Assembly (NCBI RefSeq): GCF_003385115.1
Contig: NZ_QUNI01000005.1
Coordinates: 128,446 to 192,445, forward strand
Origin: Flavobacterium aquicola
GTDB lineage: Bacteria; Bacteroidota; Bacteroidia; Flavobacteriales; Flavobacteriaceae
Direction: 5' to 3'
DNA: 64,000 nucleotides
The position numbers and the translations under genes are program-made. Positions 1 through 10,765 of the stretch are shown here, piece after piece. Under the pieces are notes generated by a model. It was given only the letters and a program-made list of their open reading frames with translations. It was not told the origin of the DNA and did no database searches. How positions within the stretch are numbered: position 1 is the stretch's first letter; each line of letters opens with the position of its first letter.

Positions 1-44
1 ATCAAATAAACGGTTAAACAATTTAACAGTTAAACTTATAAAAA

Positions 45-740
45 ATGATACAAGTTAATAATCTTACCAAAAAATATAACGACACAGCAGTTTTAAATAT
101 CGAATCATTAGAAATTCCAAAAGGGCAGAGCCTTGGGCTGGTTGGAAACAACGGGGCAGGAAAAACTACTTTTTTCAGTTTGTTATTAGATCTGATTCAG
201 CCGTCTACAGGAAATATTTTAAACAACGGAATTCAGGTGAATACTAGCGAAGACTGGAAACCTTTTACGGCTTCATTTCTAGACGAAAGTTTCCTGATAG
301 GATATTTAACTCCCGAAGAATACTTCTATTTTATTGGGGATTTGAGAGGGCAAAACAAGGCAGATGTTGATGTACTGTTGGCGCAGCATGAAGAATTTTT
401 TAATGGTGAAATCCTTAAAAATAAAAAATATCTGCGCGATTTATCCAAAGGAAATCAAAAGAAAGTTGGAATTATTGCAACTTTGATAGGAAATCCCGAA
501 GTTATTATTTTAGATGAGCCTTTCGCTAATTTGGATCCAACGACTGTAAACAGATTAAAAAAAATCATCAAAGAATTAGCCGATAATCCAAATGTTACCG
601 TCTTGGTTTCAAGCCATGATTTGCAGCATACTGTTGAAGTCTGTGATAGGATTGTTGCTTTGAATAAAGGAGAATTGGTAAAAGATATGCTAACTTCCAA
701 GGAGACGCTGCAGGAATTGGAATTGTTTTTTGCGGTTTAA
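45..740 (+). CDS. ABC transporter ATP-binding protein
   Basis: This is a complete 231-residue ABC ATPase that would power a membrane exporter or importer from the cytoplasmic side. The Walker A motif GNNGAGKTT is at residues 34-42, a degenerate signature LSKGNQKK lies near 132-139, Walker B with ILDEPFANLD is near 153-164, and the switch histidine is in SSHD. The LSKGN signature and short length fit the gliding/bacitracin/multidrug-type ABC-2 exporters. No permease follows; sprE comes next on the same strand, so the partner probably lies upstream of the window. Substrate unknown. Confidence 0.9.
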   Translation: MIQVNNLTKKYNDTAVLNIESLEIPKGQSLGLVGNNGAGKTTFFSLLLDLIQPSTGNILNNGIQVNTSEDWKPFTASFLDESFLIGYLTPEEYFYFIGDLRGQNKADVDVLLAQHEEFFNGEILKNKKYLRDLSKGNQKKVGIIATLIGNPEVIILDEPFANLDPTTVNRLKKIIKELADNPNVTVLVSSHDLQHTVEVCDRIVALNKGELVKDMLTSKETLQELELFFAV

Positions 741-826
741 TTTATATATTTCAAAAAGAAACGTATTTTTACAAGTCATTGTACTAAAATACTTTTTAAA
801 AAGTTTAATGATTTAAACGTTTTCCC

Positions 827-3478
827 TTGAACAGCAATACATCAAAATACATTTTAGCCTTACTCATTATATCTTTCTTGATAGCATGTTCTACCAAGAA
901 AGATACTTTTTTGGCTAGAAATTCGCATGCTTTGAGTACAAAACTCAATATATTGTACAATGGTCAGATTGCATTAGACAAAGGTGTTAAAGGAATAAAC
1001 GACAATACGACCGAAAATTTCTGGAATCGCCTGCCTGTCGAGAAAATGCAGATTACTGATGATGTTCCAGCAGATGGAAAATCCAAAAATGCCGATTTTG
1101 AATTAGCCGAAGCTAAAGCTACCAAAGCGATTCAAAAACATTCCATGAATATTGGCGGGCACGAAAAAAACTATCAAATTGATGAGGCTTATTTATTGCT
1201 GGGAAAATCGAGATATTACGATCAAAGATTTATTCCTGCCTTAGATGCATTCAATTATATTCTGTATAAATATCCTAATAGCAGTAATATTTATGACGCT
1301 AAAATGTGGCGCGAAAAAACGAATGTCCGTTTAGGAAATGAAGCAGTGGCTTTAAAAAACATTTCGAAACTCATTAAAGATAATGAGTATATGAAGAAAG
1401 AGATTAAAAAACAGAAGTTAAGCAGACAGGAATTTGCCAATGCCAATGCGATATTAGCCAGTGCTTTTTTAAATTTAGAAGAAAAAGACAGTGCTGTGAT
1501 AAAACTAAAACTAGCAAATGAATACACTAAAATTCACGAAGAGAAAGAGCGTTATTCTTTTTTGCTAGGCCAGCTGTATGAAGAAGCAGGTCAAAAAGAC
1601 AGCGCCGTATATTTCTATCAGACGGTCATAGACATGAATAGAAAAGCTGAAAGGAGATTTGTGATTCAGGCTTATGCAAAAAAAGCACAGCTTTCAGATT
1701 ATAAAGATGCCGATTATGATTTGTTTGTCAAAAAATCTAAAAAGATTATGGAAGACAGAGAGAACAGGCCGTACTTGGATGTGATTTATCACAGCATTGG
1801 AATTTTTTATGATCATCATAATGAAAAAGAATTGGCTTTGGATTTTTATAATGCTTCTTTAGAAAAAAAATCTGCTGATTCCTATTTGAACGCTTCTAAT
1901 TATAGAAACATTGGAAATTTATATTTTAAGCATACCGAATATCTTAGTGCTGCAAAAAATTATGATAAGTCTTTAGAATTATTAGACCCAAAATCCAGAG
2001 AGTTTCTTCAGATTTCAAAAATCAGAAAAAATTTAGATGAAGCTATTATTAATGAGACAATCGCCAAAAGAAATGACAGTATTATTTATGTATATAATTT
2101 AAAGGAACCGGAGCAGGTTGTTTTCTATGAGAATTATATTCAAAAGTTAAAAAGCAGTGATGAGCTTAAAAAAATGCTTGATGAGAAGCAAAAACAAATA
2201 GACAATAACATTTTGTTAAATGGCGAAGTGAGTAAACCTGATACTGCAGTTCCGAATCAGAATATGCAGACATTAAATCCTCCAACAGATGCGCCAAATA
2301 CAAATCCATCAGCGATTGCCAATACATTTTATTTCTATAATCCCAATACTGTTGCGTATGGAAAATTGGAATTTAGAAAAATATGGGGAAATAGAGTTCA
2401 AAACAGTTATTGGAGATTTTCATCAGGAGCAAATTTAGGGGCAAATGCTCCAGTAGCTGCAACTGCTGCAGTTACAGCACCCGATGATAAACTAACCGCT
2501 CCTGTAGCAGTAAATGAAAAATATACGACTGATTATTATTTAAAGCAATTGCCAAAATCACAAAAAGCAATTGATAGTATCAGCAAAGAAAGAAATGCTG
2601 TTTATTATGAATTAGGTATTATTTATAAAGAAAAATTTAAGGAATATAATTTGGCTTCCAATAGATTGGAACAATTGTTATTGTATCAGCCGGAAGAAAA
2701 ATTAATTCTTCCAACGAAATACAATTTGTATAAAATCTATGAGATCACTAATCCAGCTAAAGCAGAGGCTATAAAACAGGAGTTAATAAGTCAATATCCT
2801 AATTCCCGATATGTGCAGATTATTACAAATTCAGGTTCAAATGAAGGGGCAGGCATAGGAACTCCAGAAGGGGAATATGATAATTTATATCGTTTGTATA
2901 AGCAGGAATCTTTCGCGTCTGTTTTACAGCAAGTTGATGGTTTAATCAGCAATTTTACAGGAGAAGCTATTGTGCCTAAATTCGAATTGCTAAAAGCAAA
3001 CACTATTGGTAAATTATACGGACTGGCACCTTACAAAAAAGCAATGCAATACGTTGCTGATAATTATTCTAATAGTAAGGAAGGAAAAGAAGCTATAGAA
3101 ATTCTAAAAACCCAAATTCCGCTTTTGGAACAAATGAAATTTAGTACAGCAGAAAGCAGAAACTGGAAAGTGGTTTTTAAAATTGACAAATATGACAATA
3201 AAGCGGAAGCAGCTATTGAAAGTAAAGTGATCTTGTTTTTTGCCAATGAAAATGTTGAAAAACTAAAATACACTTGTGATTCCTATTCTGAAAAGGAAAG
3301 TTTTGTTTCAATACAAGGAATACATTCACAATCGTATGCTCAATTCGTTGCTGCTCTTTTTGCTGAGAATGAGAAATATAAAATCAGCCAGCCAGGAATT
3401 ATCATTTCAAATGAAAATTATAAAATAGTGCAAATCAAGAAAAATTTCGACGAATATCTTTCATTAAAAAAACTGTAA
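827..3478 (+). CDS. sprE: SprE/PorW-like T9SS and gliding TPR lipoprotein
   Basis: This 883-residue lipoprotein resembles SprE of Flavobacterium johnsoniae and PorW of Porphyromonas gingivalis, outer-membrane-associated proteins needed for type IX secretion and gliding. The N terminus is a type II signal peptide with the lipobox LIAC (cysteine near residue 21), followed by the family-typical stretch starting CSTKKDTFLARN. TPR-like helical repeats occupy roughly residues 90-400 and 590-780, around a low-complexity Pro/Asn/Ala-rich linker at about 470-560. The start is TTG at 827, because no ATG gives an intact signal peptide. The gene is followed after 2 bp by a bactofilin gene. The assignment is by recognition of length, lipobox and architecture. 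Confidence 0.75.
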   Translation: MNSNTSKYILALLIISFLIACSTKKDTFLARNSHALSTKLNILYNGQIALDKGVKGINDNTTENFWNRLPVEKMQITDDVPADGKSKNADFELAEAKATKAIQKHSMNIGGHEKNYQIDEAYLLLGKSRYYDQRFIPALDAFNYILYKYPNSSNIYDAKMWREKTNVRLGNEAVALKNISKLIKDNEYMKKEIKKQKLSRQEFANANAILASAFLNLEEKDSAVIKLKLANEYTKIHEEKERYSFLLGQLYEEAGQKDSAVYFYQTVIDMNRKAERRFVIQAYAKKAQLSDYKDADYDLFVKKSKKIMEDRENRPYLDVIYHSIGIFYDHHNEKELALDFYNASLEKKSADSYLNASNYRNIGNLYFKHTEYLSAAKNYDKSLELLDPKSREFLQISKIRKNLDEAIINETIAKRNDSIIYVYNLKEPEQVVFYENYIQKLKSSDELKKMLDEKQKQIDNNILLNGEVSKPDTAVPNQNMQTLNPPTDAPNTNPSAIANTFYFYNPNTVAYGKLEFRKIWGNRVQNSYWRFSSGANLGANAPVAATAAVTAPDDKLTAPVAVNEKYTTDYYLKQLPKSQKAIDSISKERNAVYYELGIIYKEKFKEYNLASNRLEQLLLYQPEEKLILPTKYNLYKIYEITNPAKAEAIKQELISQYPNSRYVQIITNSGSNEGAGIGTPEGEYDNLYRLYKQESFASVLQQVDGLISNFTGEAIVPKFELLKANTIGKLYGLAPYKKAMQYVADNYSNSKEGKEAIEILKTQIPLLEQMKFSTAESRNWKVVFKIDKYDNKAEAAIESKVILFFANENVEKLKYTCDSYSEKESFVSIQGIHSQSYAQFVAALFAENEKYKISQPGIIISNENYKIVQIKKNFDEYLSLKKL

Positions 3479-3480
3479 TT

Positions 3481-3861
3481 ATGTTTGATAAAAAACCAAA
3501 ATCGTACACAGATCTTTTAGGAAAGACCAACAGAATTGTAGAAGGTACGACGATTCATGGAGATATTATTTCACCAGCCGATTTTAGGCTAGACGGTGAG
3601 CTGATAGGGAACTTTACATCAAGCGGTAAATTAGTAATTGGACCTTCTGGAAGTATCAAAGGAAATATTATTTGTAATACAGTAGATATTGAAGGAAAAT
3701 TTGAAGGCAAAATCAAAGTAGAAGGCCTTTTAAATATAAAGGAATCAGCCAGTATTATAGGTGAAGTCGAAATTGGCAAACTGGCAGTAGAACCAGGCGC
3801 TGTCTTCAATGCTTCCTGTGTTATGTTTAAAACTGCAGCTCCAGCAAATGCCGACGAATAA
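3481..3861 (+). CDS. Bactofilin (polymer-forming cytoskeletal protein)
   Basis: This 126-residue protein is a bactofilin (DUF583), a family that polymerises without nucleotide into membrane-associated filaments acting in cell shape and positioning. The central part is a right-handed beta-helix with regularly spaced Gly, Ile and Val, for example TSSGKLVIGPSGSIKGNI near residues 46-63. Short flexible tails flank it. The start ATG lies 2 bp after the sprE stop, and the 3' end overlaps the next gene by 14 bp, so the genes are probably co-transcribed and translationally coupled. Confidence 0.9.
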   Translation: MFDKKPKSYTDLLGKTNRIVEGTTIHGDIISPADFRLDGELIGNFTSSGKLVIGPSGSIKGNIICNTVDIEGKFEGKIKVEGLLNIKESASIIGEVEIGKLAVEPGAVFNASCVMFKTAAPANADE

Positions 3862-4081
3862 CTCCCCAAAAAAGAACAACTATAATAAATGGTTGGCCTT
3901 GATAAATATTCCAATTCAAATGGGAGTTATCATTTTCTTGTTTTCTTATTTAGGAAACTGGATGGATGAGAATCATCCAAGCCCCAAAGTATATTATGTA
4001 AAAATTATGGTGATGGTTGGGGTGTTTTTGGCACTTTATAATGTTATCAGGCAAGTAAACGAAATCAACAAAAAACAATAA
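3848..4081 (+). CDS. AtpZ/AtpI-family small membrane protein
   Basis: The 77-residue product has two predicted membrane helices (about residues 15-37 and 49-66) and resembles the AtpZ/AtpI proteins that precede F-type ATP synthase genes and are implicated in c-ring assembly or Mg/Ca transport. I chose the ATG at 3848, which overlaps the bactofilin end by 14 bp. An upstream in-frame start at 3809 would add 13 residues unlike the family. Position just ahead of the atp genes supports the call. Confidence 0.75.
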   Translation: MPTNNSPKKNNYNKWLALINIPIQMGVIIFLFSYLGNWMDENHPSPKVYYVKIMVMVGVFLALYNVIRQVNEINKKQ

Positions 4082-4092
4082 ATCAAAGAATA

Positions 4093-4485
4093 ATGAGCTT
4101 TAAAAAAACTTACCCATTTTTAGTTTTAATGGGTACTGCATTCCTTTTATATGCAATCCATAAAATGGTTTTTAATGTTTTAAATATTCAAGAAGAGACT
4201 TTTCATTATTCTTTGGAAACACTTTATTTGTTTTTTCTGCTTTTATCTGCGATTATTTTCAGGGTTTTATTAACAGTCAGAGAAAAAAGTTTTGACAATG
4301 TGGGAATGTCGTTTCTTTTGGCTACCAGTGTAAAAATGGTTTTTTGTTACTTGATTTTAAGACCATTATTGCAGACTCCAAAATCAGATAATCCTGTCGA
4401 ACGAATAAATTTCTTTATTCTGTTTATTGTCTTTTTAACAATTGAGACACTTTTTACGATACGCTTAGTAAACGAAAAGCAATAA
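4093..4485 (+). CDS. Small four-helix membrane protein of the atp locus
   Basis: This 130-residue protein has about four hydrophobic segments (near residues 8-30, 42-62, 70-92 and 104-126) and no catalytic motif. Proteins of this size and topology sit between atpI-like genes and atpB in Flavobacteriia (DUF6168-like, from memory). It starts 11 bp after the AtpZ/I-like gene. A role in F0 assembly is inference from position only. The next gene, atpB, has its own promoter, so this gene ends the upstream unit. Confidence 0.6.
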   Translation: MSFKKTYPFLVLMGTAFLLYAIHKMVFNVLNIQEETFHYSLETLYLFFLLLSAIIFRVLLTVREKSFDNVGMSFLLATSVKMVFCYLILRPLLQTPKSDNPVERINFFILFIVFLTIETLFTIRLVNEKQ

Positions 4486-4534
4486 TCAATATCCCTGTGA
4501 ATCAAATTCTCAAAAAAATACTTTTATAATGCTT

Positions 4535-4562
4535 TTGAGTATTAATAAAAAATGTACCTTTG
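4535..4562 (+). promoter_or_regulatory. Bacteroidota-type promoter of the atp operon
   Basis: A TTG at 4535-4537 is followed after exactly 17 bases by TACCTTTG at 4555-4562. This matches the Flavobacterium consensus TTG-N17-23-TAnnTTTG. It lies 44 bp upstream of the atpB start, so transcription should begin near 4568-4572. Confidence 0.75.
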
Positions 4563-4605
4563 CACCAAATTTTAGAATCGTTAAAAAATAAGATATTTAA
4601 GAGAT

Positions 4606-5754
<1,149 letters not shown>

Positions 5755-5755
5755 A

Positions 5756-5816
5756 ATTTAGATTTCAGATTTAGATTTCAGATTTTCATAATCTAAATTC
5801 AAAAATCTAAACTCAA
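5756..5816. repeat. Hairpin-forming spacer repeat between atpB and atpE
   Basis: The spacer holds two direct copies of ATTTAGATTTCAG followed by inverted copies (AATCTAAATTC, AAATCTAAACTC), so the transcript can fold into a long AU-rich hairpin. Similar designs with other sequences occur in several other gaps of this window. Confidence 0.6.
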
Positions 5817-5847
5817 AAAAGAATGTTTAATTTTTAATATATATATT

Positions 5848-6039
5848 ATGCAAATTCCAGAAATTGTTGGAGCAGGATTAATTGTAATCGGAGCAGGTTT
5901 AGGTATTGGTAGAATTGGTGGTTCAGCAATGGACGCTATCGCTCGTCAGCCAGAAGCTTCAGGAAAAATCCAAACAGCTATGATTATCGCAGCTGCTCTT
6001 ATTGAAGGTATCGGTTTCGCTGCTTTGTTCGCGAAATAA
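5848..6039 (+). CDS. atpE: ATP synthase F0 subunit c
   Basis: This 63-residue proteolipid forms the rotating c-ring. Two hydrophobic helices flank the conserved polar loop ARQPEASGK (residues 32-40). The ion-binding carboxylate is Glu in ALIEGIGF (near residue 53). The residue after it is Gly rather than Ser/Thr and the Na+-type signature is absent, so the ring is expected to be proton-coupled. A strong hairpin follows the stop codon. Confidence 0.95.
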   Translation: MQIPEIVGAGLIVIGAGLGIGRIGGSAMDAIARQPEASGKIQTAMIIAAALIEGIGFAALFAK

Positions 6040-6045
6040 GAATCA

Positions 6046-6084
6046 AAAGCAATGGTTGCAACGGTTGGTTGCAACTATTGTTTT
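6046..6084 (+). promoter_or_regulatory. Strong stem-loop between atpE and atpF
   Basis: An inverted repeat with GTTGCAAC in both arms (6055-6062 and 6068-6075) extends outward through AT and G-U pairs to a stem of about 17 bp with a 5-base loop. Only a weak T-run follows. It may act as a partial terminator or 3' RNA stabiliser that raises subunit c output; that role is inference. Confidence 0.6.
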
Positions 6085-6121
6085 AAAATTAAAACATTAA
6101 AATTAAATATATAGATATAAA

Positions 6122-6622
6122 ATGGATAAGTTAATAAATGATTTTTCGTTTGGTTTGTTTATTTGGCAAGTATTAATCTTTGTTGGGTTAATATTTTTAT
6201 TGAAAAAATTCGCTTGGAAACCAATTCTTGATGCTGTAAACGATAGAGAAGAAGGAATTAAAAATGCTTTGCTTTCTGCTGAAAATGCAAAAAAAGAAAT
6301 GCAGAATTTACAAGCTGATAACCAGCGTATTTTACAGGAAGCTAGATTAGAGCGTGACAACATGCTTAAAGAAGCTCGTGAAATGAAAGACAAAATGGTT
6401 GACGATGCTAAAACTGAAGCTCAGGCTCAAGGTCAAAAAATGATTGACCAAGCAAAAGCTGCAATCGAAAGCGAAAAAAATGCAGCTATGGCTGAATTGA
6501 AATTGCAAGTTTCAACTTTGTCACTTAGTATTGCTGAAAAATTATTAAAAGAGGAATTGTCTAACAAAGAAGCTCAGACTAAATTAGTTGAGAAATTGTT
6601 AGGTGACGTTAAATTGAACTAA
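6122..6622 (+). CDS. atpF: ATP synthase F0 subunit b
   Basis: The 166-residue subunit b is the peripheral stator stalk. One N-terminal membrane helix (about residues 10-28) is followed by a long charged Ala-rich helix, including the typical WKPILDAVNDREEGIKNAL near residues 37-55. It ends 2 bp before atpH, in line with tight operon packing. Confidence 0.95.
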   Translation: MDKLINDFSFGLFIWQVLIFVGLIFLLKKFAWKPILDAVNDREEGIKNALLSAENAKKEMQNLQADNQRILQEARLERDNMLKEAREMKDKMVDDAKTEAQAQGQKMIDQAKAAIESEKNAAMAELKLQVSTLSLSIAEKLLKEELSNKEAQTKLVEKLLGDVKLN

Positions 6623-6624
6623 TC

Positions 6625-7158
6625 ATGGCAAGTACTAGAGCAGCAATTCGTTATGCAACCGCAATTTTAGATTTATCCAATTCAAAAGGGGTATCTGAAG
6701 CTGTGAATAATGACATGAAATCTATTGCTTCAACGATTAAGGGAAATGAGGAATTGAATACTTTTATTCAAAACCCAACCATTAAGGTAGAAGTGAAAGA
6801 GAAAGCACTTTTAGAAGTTTTTGCTACTGTTGACAATGTAACCAAAGGTTTGCTTCATTTGTTGTTTGAAAACAAAAGATTTGAAATCCTTGATGTTATC
6901 GCAGCAGAATACAGCAAATTGTTTGATATCAAGAATAATGTTGAAGTTGCTAAAGTAACAACTGCTGTTGCTATGGACGCAGCACTTGAAGCTAAAGTTC
7001 TGGCTAAAATTGCAACACTTTCTGATAAAAAAATTACGATAGTAAATACTGTAGATCCTTCTATCATCGGAGGATTTATATTAAGAATAGGCGATCAGCA
7101 GTACAATGCTTCTGTTGCCAACAGATTACAAATATTAAAGAGAGAGTTAAGTAATTAG
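6625..7158 (+). CDS. atpH: ATP synthase F1 subunit delta
   Basis: This 177-residue protein (OSCP/delta family) links the b stalk to the top of the F1 head. The N-terminal helical domain begins RAAIRYATAILDLS, and the C-terminal part holds the family-typical DPSIIGGFILRIGDQQYNAS near residues 143-162. Size and operon position agree. Confidence 0.95.
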   Translation: MASTRAAIRYATAILDLSNSKGVSEAVNNDMKSIASTIKGNEELNTFIQNPTIKVEVKEKALLEVFATVDNVTKGLLHLLFENKRFEILDVIAAEYSKLFDIKNNVEVAKVTTAVAMDAALEAKVLAKIATLSDKKITIVNTVDPSIIGGFILRIGDQQYNASVANRLQILKRELSN

Positions 7159-7194
7159 TTTTATTACACATAAGTGTCTAAATTATAATTTAAG

Positions 7195-8772
7195 ATGGCG
7201 GAAATCAAACCAGCTGAAATTTCAGCGATATTAAGAAAGCAAGTAGAAGGTTTTGAGTCAGGTGCTACACTAGAGGAAGTGGGTACAGTACTACAAGTTG
7301 GAGATGGTATTGCTCTTATTTATGGGCTTTCAAATGTTCAATACGGTGAGTTAGTTGAATTCGAAAACGGATTAGAGGCAATCGTTTTGAACCTTGAACA
7401 AGACAATGTTGGGGTGGTACTTTTAGGACCTTCAACAGGAATCAAAGAAGGATCTACTGCAAAAAGAACACAACGTATCGCTTCTCTTAAAACAGGAGAA
7501 GGAATGGTAGGACGTGTAGTGAACACTCTTGGTTTTCCAATTGATGGAAAAGGACCAATCGGTGGTGAATTATTCGAAATGCCTTTGGAAAGAAAAGCTC
7601 CTGGAGTTATCTTCCGTCAGCCGGTAACTGAACCATTACAAACAGGTGTAAAAGCAGTTGATGCTATGATTCCAGTTGGTCGTGGACAGCGTGAGCTTGT
7701 TATTGGTGACCGTCAGACAGGTAAATCTACTGTTTGTATCGATACCATCTTAAATCAAAAAGAATTTTACGATGCAGGTAAACCTGTATTTTGTATATAT
7801 GTAGCAATTGGTCAAAAAGCTTCTACTGTTGCAGGAATTGCAAAAACACTAGAAGAAAAAGGTGCAATGGCTTATACAGTGATCGTAGCAGCAAATGCTT
7901 CTGATCCAGCTCCAATGCAGGTTTATGCTCCTTTCGCAGGTGCGGCAATTGGAGAATATTTCAGAGATTCAGGACGTCCAGCTTTAATTGTTTATGATGA
8001 TTTGTCTAAACAAGCTGTGGCTTACCGTGAGGTTTCTCTTTTATTAAGAAGACCACCGGGACGTGAAGCATATCCTGGAGACGTTTTCTACCTACACTCT
8101 CGTTTATTAGAAAGAGCTTGTAAAGTTATCGCTGATGATGGAATTGCTAAAGACATGAATGATTTACCAGATTCATTAAAAGGAATCGTTAAAGGTGGAG
8201 GTTCATTAACTGCATTGCCAATTATCGAAACTCAAGCGGGTGACGTATCTGCATATATCCCAACAAACGTAATTTCGATTACAGATGGTCAAATTTTCTT
8301 GGATGGAGATTTGTTTAACTCAGGGGTTCGTCCAGCGATCAATGTAGGTATTTCTGTTTCTCGTGTTGGAGGTAATGCTCAGATTAAATCAATGAAAAAA
8401 GTATCAGGTACTTTGAAATTGGATCAAGCACAATTCCGTGAATTGGAAGCGTTTGCTAAATTTGGTTCTGACCTTGATGCTGTTACTTTGAACGTAATTG
8501 AAAAAGGAAAAAGAAACGTTGAAATCTTGAAACAAGGTTTGAATGATCCTTTTACAGTTGAAGACCAAGTTGCAATTATCTACGCTGGATCTAAAAACTT
8601 ATTGAGAAATGTTCCTGTGAATAAAGTAAAAGAATTTGAGAAAGATTTCTTGGAATTCTTAAATGCTAAACACAGAGCTACACTTGATGCTTTGAAAGCA
8701 GGAAAATTAACAGATGAAATTACAGATGTACTTGAAACTGTTGCAAAAGAAATTTCAGCGAAATATAACTAA
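7195..8772 (+). CDS. atpA: ATP synthase F1 subunit alpha
   Basis: The 525-residue alpha subunit is the regulatory nucleotide-binding subunit of the F1 hexamer. The P-loop GDRQTGKST is near residues 172-180, and the stretch [20 protein letters not shown] near 287-306 is diagnostic. The C-terminal helical domain is complete. Subunits beta and epsilon are not downstream; they must be encoded elsewhere, as is usual in Flavobacteriia. Confidence 0.97.
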   Translation: MAEIKPAEISAILRKQVEGFESGATLEEVGTVLQVGDGIALIYGLSNVQYGELVEFENGLEAIVLNLEQDNVGVVLLGPSTGIKEGSTAKRTQRIASLKTGEGMVGRVVNTLGFPIDGKGPIGGELFEMPLERKAPGVIFRQPVTEPLQTGVKAVDAMIPVGRGQRELVIGDRQTGKSTVCIDTILNQKEFYDAGKPVFCIYVAIGQKASTVAGIAKTLEEKGAMAYTVIVAANASDPAPMQVYAPFAGAAIGEYFRDSGRPALIVYDDLSKQAVAYREVSLLLRRPPGREAYPGDVFYLHSRLLERACKVIADDGIAKDMNDLPDSLKGIVKGGGSLTALPIIETQAGDVSAYIPTNVISITDGQIFLDGDLFNSGVRPAINVGISVSRVGGNAQIKSMKKVSGTLKLDQAQFRELEAFAKFGSDLDAVTLNVIEKGKRNVEILKQGLNDPFTVEDQVAIIYAGSKNLLRNVPVNKVKEFEKDFLEFLNAKHRATLDALKAGKLTDEITDVLETVAKEISAKYN

Positions 8773-8776
8773 TTTT

Positions 8777-8852
8777 AGTTGATGGTTGTTGGCTGATTGT
8801 TGTTGGATTTATCCAAGTAAACTATCAACCAACAACTAACAACCAACAACTA
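8777..8852. repeat. Hairpin-forming spacer repeat between atpA and atpG
   Basis: Copies of GTTGTTGG-like units in the left half face inverted ATCAACCAACAAC-like units in the right half, separated by about 17 bases. The spacer can form a long imperfect hairpin. It resembles the atpB-atpE spacer in design but not in sequence. Confidence 0.6.
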
Positions 8853-8859
8853 TAAAAAA

Positions 8860-9720
8860 ATGGCAAATTTAAAGGAAATCCGTAATAGAATTACTTCCAT
8901 TTCATCAACGATGCAGATTACATCGGCAATGAAAATGGTTTCTGCAGCAAAGCTAAAGAAAGCACAAGATGCGATCACTGCAATGCGCCCTTATGCCGAA
9001 AAATTAACGGAATTATTACAGAATCTATCTGCGTCGCTTGATGGTGATGTTGGTGGAGAATTTACTACACAGCGTGAAGTAAAGAAAGTTTTAATTGTAG
9101 CTATAACTTCTAACAGAGGTTTGTGTGGTGCTTTTAACACGAATGTAATTAAGGAAGCTAAAAGCCGTTCTGAATATTATGCAGGTAAACAAGTGGATAT
9201 TTTTGCCATTGGTAAAAAAGGAAACGACATTTTATCTAAAACTTCAACGGTAATTGATAATCAAAGTGCAGTTTTTGATCAATTGACTTTTGATAATGTG
9301 GCTCTTATTGCAGAGGCATTAACTCAAAAATTTGTTTCGGGTGAGTACGACAAAATTGAATTGATATACAATCAATTTAAAAATGCTGCGACACAAATTG
9401 TTCAAGTTGAACAGTTTTTGCCATTAGCTCCTATTCAATCAGACAAAAGAGTTTCTGTTGGTGATTATATTTTTGAACCTGCAAAGGAAGAAATTGTAAT
9501 GACTTTGATTCCAAAAGCATTAAAAACACAATTGTACAAAGGTATTCGTGATTCATTTGCATCGGAGCATGGAGCACGTATGACTGCGATGCACAAAGCA
9601 ACTGATAATGCTACTGATTTGAGAGATCAATTGAAATTGACTTACAATAAAGCACGTCAGGCAGCAATTACTAACGAGATTCTTGAGATCGTTGGTGGAG
9701 CAGAAGCTTTGAAAGGATAA
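8860..9720 (+). CDS. atpG: ATP synthase F1 subunit gamma
   Basis: The 286-residue gamma subunit is the central rotor shaft. The N-terminal helix carries ITSAMKMVSAAKLKKAQ (near residues 21-37) and the C-terminal helix carries KLTYNKARQAAITNEILEI near 258-276; both are family hallmarks. The gene is the last of this operon and is followed by a terminator. Confidence 0.96.
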   Translation: MANLKEIRNRITSISSTMQITSAMKMVSAAKLKKAQDAITAMRPYAEKLTELLQNLSASLDGDVGGEFTTQREVKKVLIVAITSNRGLCGAFNTNVIKEAKSRSEYYAGKQVDIFAIGKKGNDILSKTSTVIDNQSAVFDQLTFDNVALIAEALTQKFVSGEYDKIELIYNQFKNAATQIVQVEQFLPLAPIQSDKRVSVGDYIFEPAKEEIVMTLIPKALKTQLYKGIRDSFASEHGARMTAMHKATDNATDLRDQLKLTYNKARQAAITNEILEIVGGAEALKG

Positions 9721-9745
9721 TATTTTTTATTCGAATATATTTAAG

Positions 9746-9770
9746 AGTCCCGCAATTGCGGGACTTTTTT
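9746..9770 (+). terminator. Terminator after atpG
   Basis: A perfect 20-bp palindrome (9746-9765, AGTCCCGCAATTGCGGGACT) is followed by a T-run. It sits between the converging atpG and AraC-family genes. Confidence 0.85.
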
Positions 9771-9778
9771 GTTAGCAA

Positions 9779-10639
9779 TTATTTCAGTTTACTGGGAACA
9801 TAACCAAAATATTTTTTGAATGCTACTGTAAAGTGCTGGGGATTTTTATATCCAACTTCATAAGCAACTTCAGAAATGTTCATACTTTTTTTAGAGAGAA
9901 TTTCTTTTGCTTTTTCCATTCTAAGACGAGTCAGGTATTGAAATATTGGCTCGCCATAAACGTGCTTAAAATTGCGATTGAGTTTATAGCGGTTGATTCC
10001 TATGGCAAAGGCTAACTCTTCAACAGTTACTGAGGCTTGAATATTTTTCTGGAGCGTAGTTTCAACTTTTGTTATTTGTTCCTGTTCTATTGCGCTAAGA
10101 TAGAGTTGTGAATTTGTTTTCTCTTTGTTATTAATTTTAGAAAACATATAAAGGAATATTTTAATTATTTCTGATTCCAGATAAGGCAAATCAGTTTCTT
10201 TCTCTTGCGATTTTTTAATTATGTTATCCAGAACCGGTTTCAAAGTTTTAGGAATTTTTTCTCCTTCTTCCCACATTTTGAAAGCTGTTTTTTCTCTTAG
10301 TGCTTTCCCAAAGATGCCACTTATTTTATAAAAGTCATTTTTGAAAATTTTGCGTATAAAATCTTCCGTGCATTCTATTTCTACTGATTTTCTTATTCCG
10401 GAATACCAATTTAATACACCATCTATTATTGGCAAATAGAAAAAATTGTATTGGTCATCTTCTATGGTTATCGATATATCGTTTTTGTTATTGGGCTGAA
10501 AATCAATTTTTCCTTCCAATTCAAAATGTAATTTAATGAATGGAGAATCCTGTTTTATATCAAATGTCAATTGTGAAGCGATATTGAAATTATTTACAAT
10601 GATTACAACCCCATCCAGAAAAATTTTTTTGTTCAACAT
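9779..10639 (-). CDS. AraC-family transcriptional regulator
   Basis: This 286-residue regulator has a C-terminal AraC DNA-binding domain (about residues 190-286) with two helix-turn-helix units, the second seen in NISEVAYEVGYKNPQHFTVA. The N-terminal half has no clear cupin signature and resembles PchR-like regulators only in layout. It is divergent from a TonB-dependent receptor, the usual arrangement for PchR-type control of siderophore receptors. The target is inferred from position. Confidence 0.88.
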   Translation of the reverse strand: MLNKKIFLDGVVIIVNNFNIASQLTFDIKQDSPFIKLHFELEGKIDFQPNNKNDISITIEDDQYNFFYLPIIDGVLNWYSGIRKSVEIECTEDFIRKIFKNDFYKISGIFGKALREKTAFKMWEEGEKIPKTLKPVLDNIIKKSQEKETDLPYLESEIIKIFLYMFSKINNKEKTNSQLYLSAIEQEQITKVETTLQKNIQASVTVEELAFAIGINRYKLNRNFKHVYGEPIFQYLTRLRMEKAKEILSKKSMNISEVAYEVGYKNPQHFTVAFKKYFGYVPSKLK

Positions 10640-10744
10640 TTTGAAATAATATAATAGTAAACGAATTTAAATAAAATTGTTTTTGATAAGTTGTAGTTAC
10701 CCAAATGCGTATGTAATAATGCGTTTTGCGTTGGTTTTTATTTA

Positions 10745-10765
10745 TGCGAAAAATATAATTTCGCA
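10745..10765. promoter_or_regulatory. Inverted repeat in the AraC/TonB-receptor divergent region
   Basis: A perfect TGCGAAA-N7-TTTCGCA inverted repeat lies in the 225-bp gap between the divergent AraC-type gene and the receptor gene. It is a possible operator. Nearby TGCG repeats (around 10704-10730) add to the impression. No binding evidence exists in the sequence itself. Confidence 0.35.

Noticed and set aside
9720..9779. Missing atpD and atpC as a deletion
   Set aside because: Flavobacteriia usually encode beta and epsilon at another locus, and the operon here ends cleanly in a terminator.
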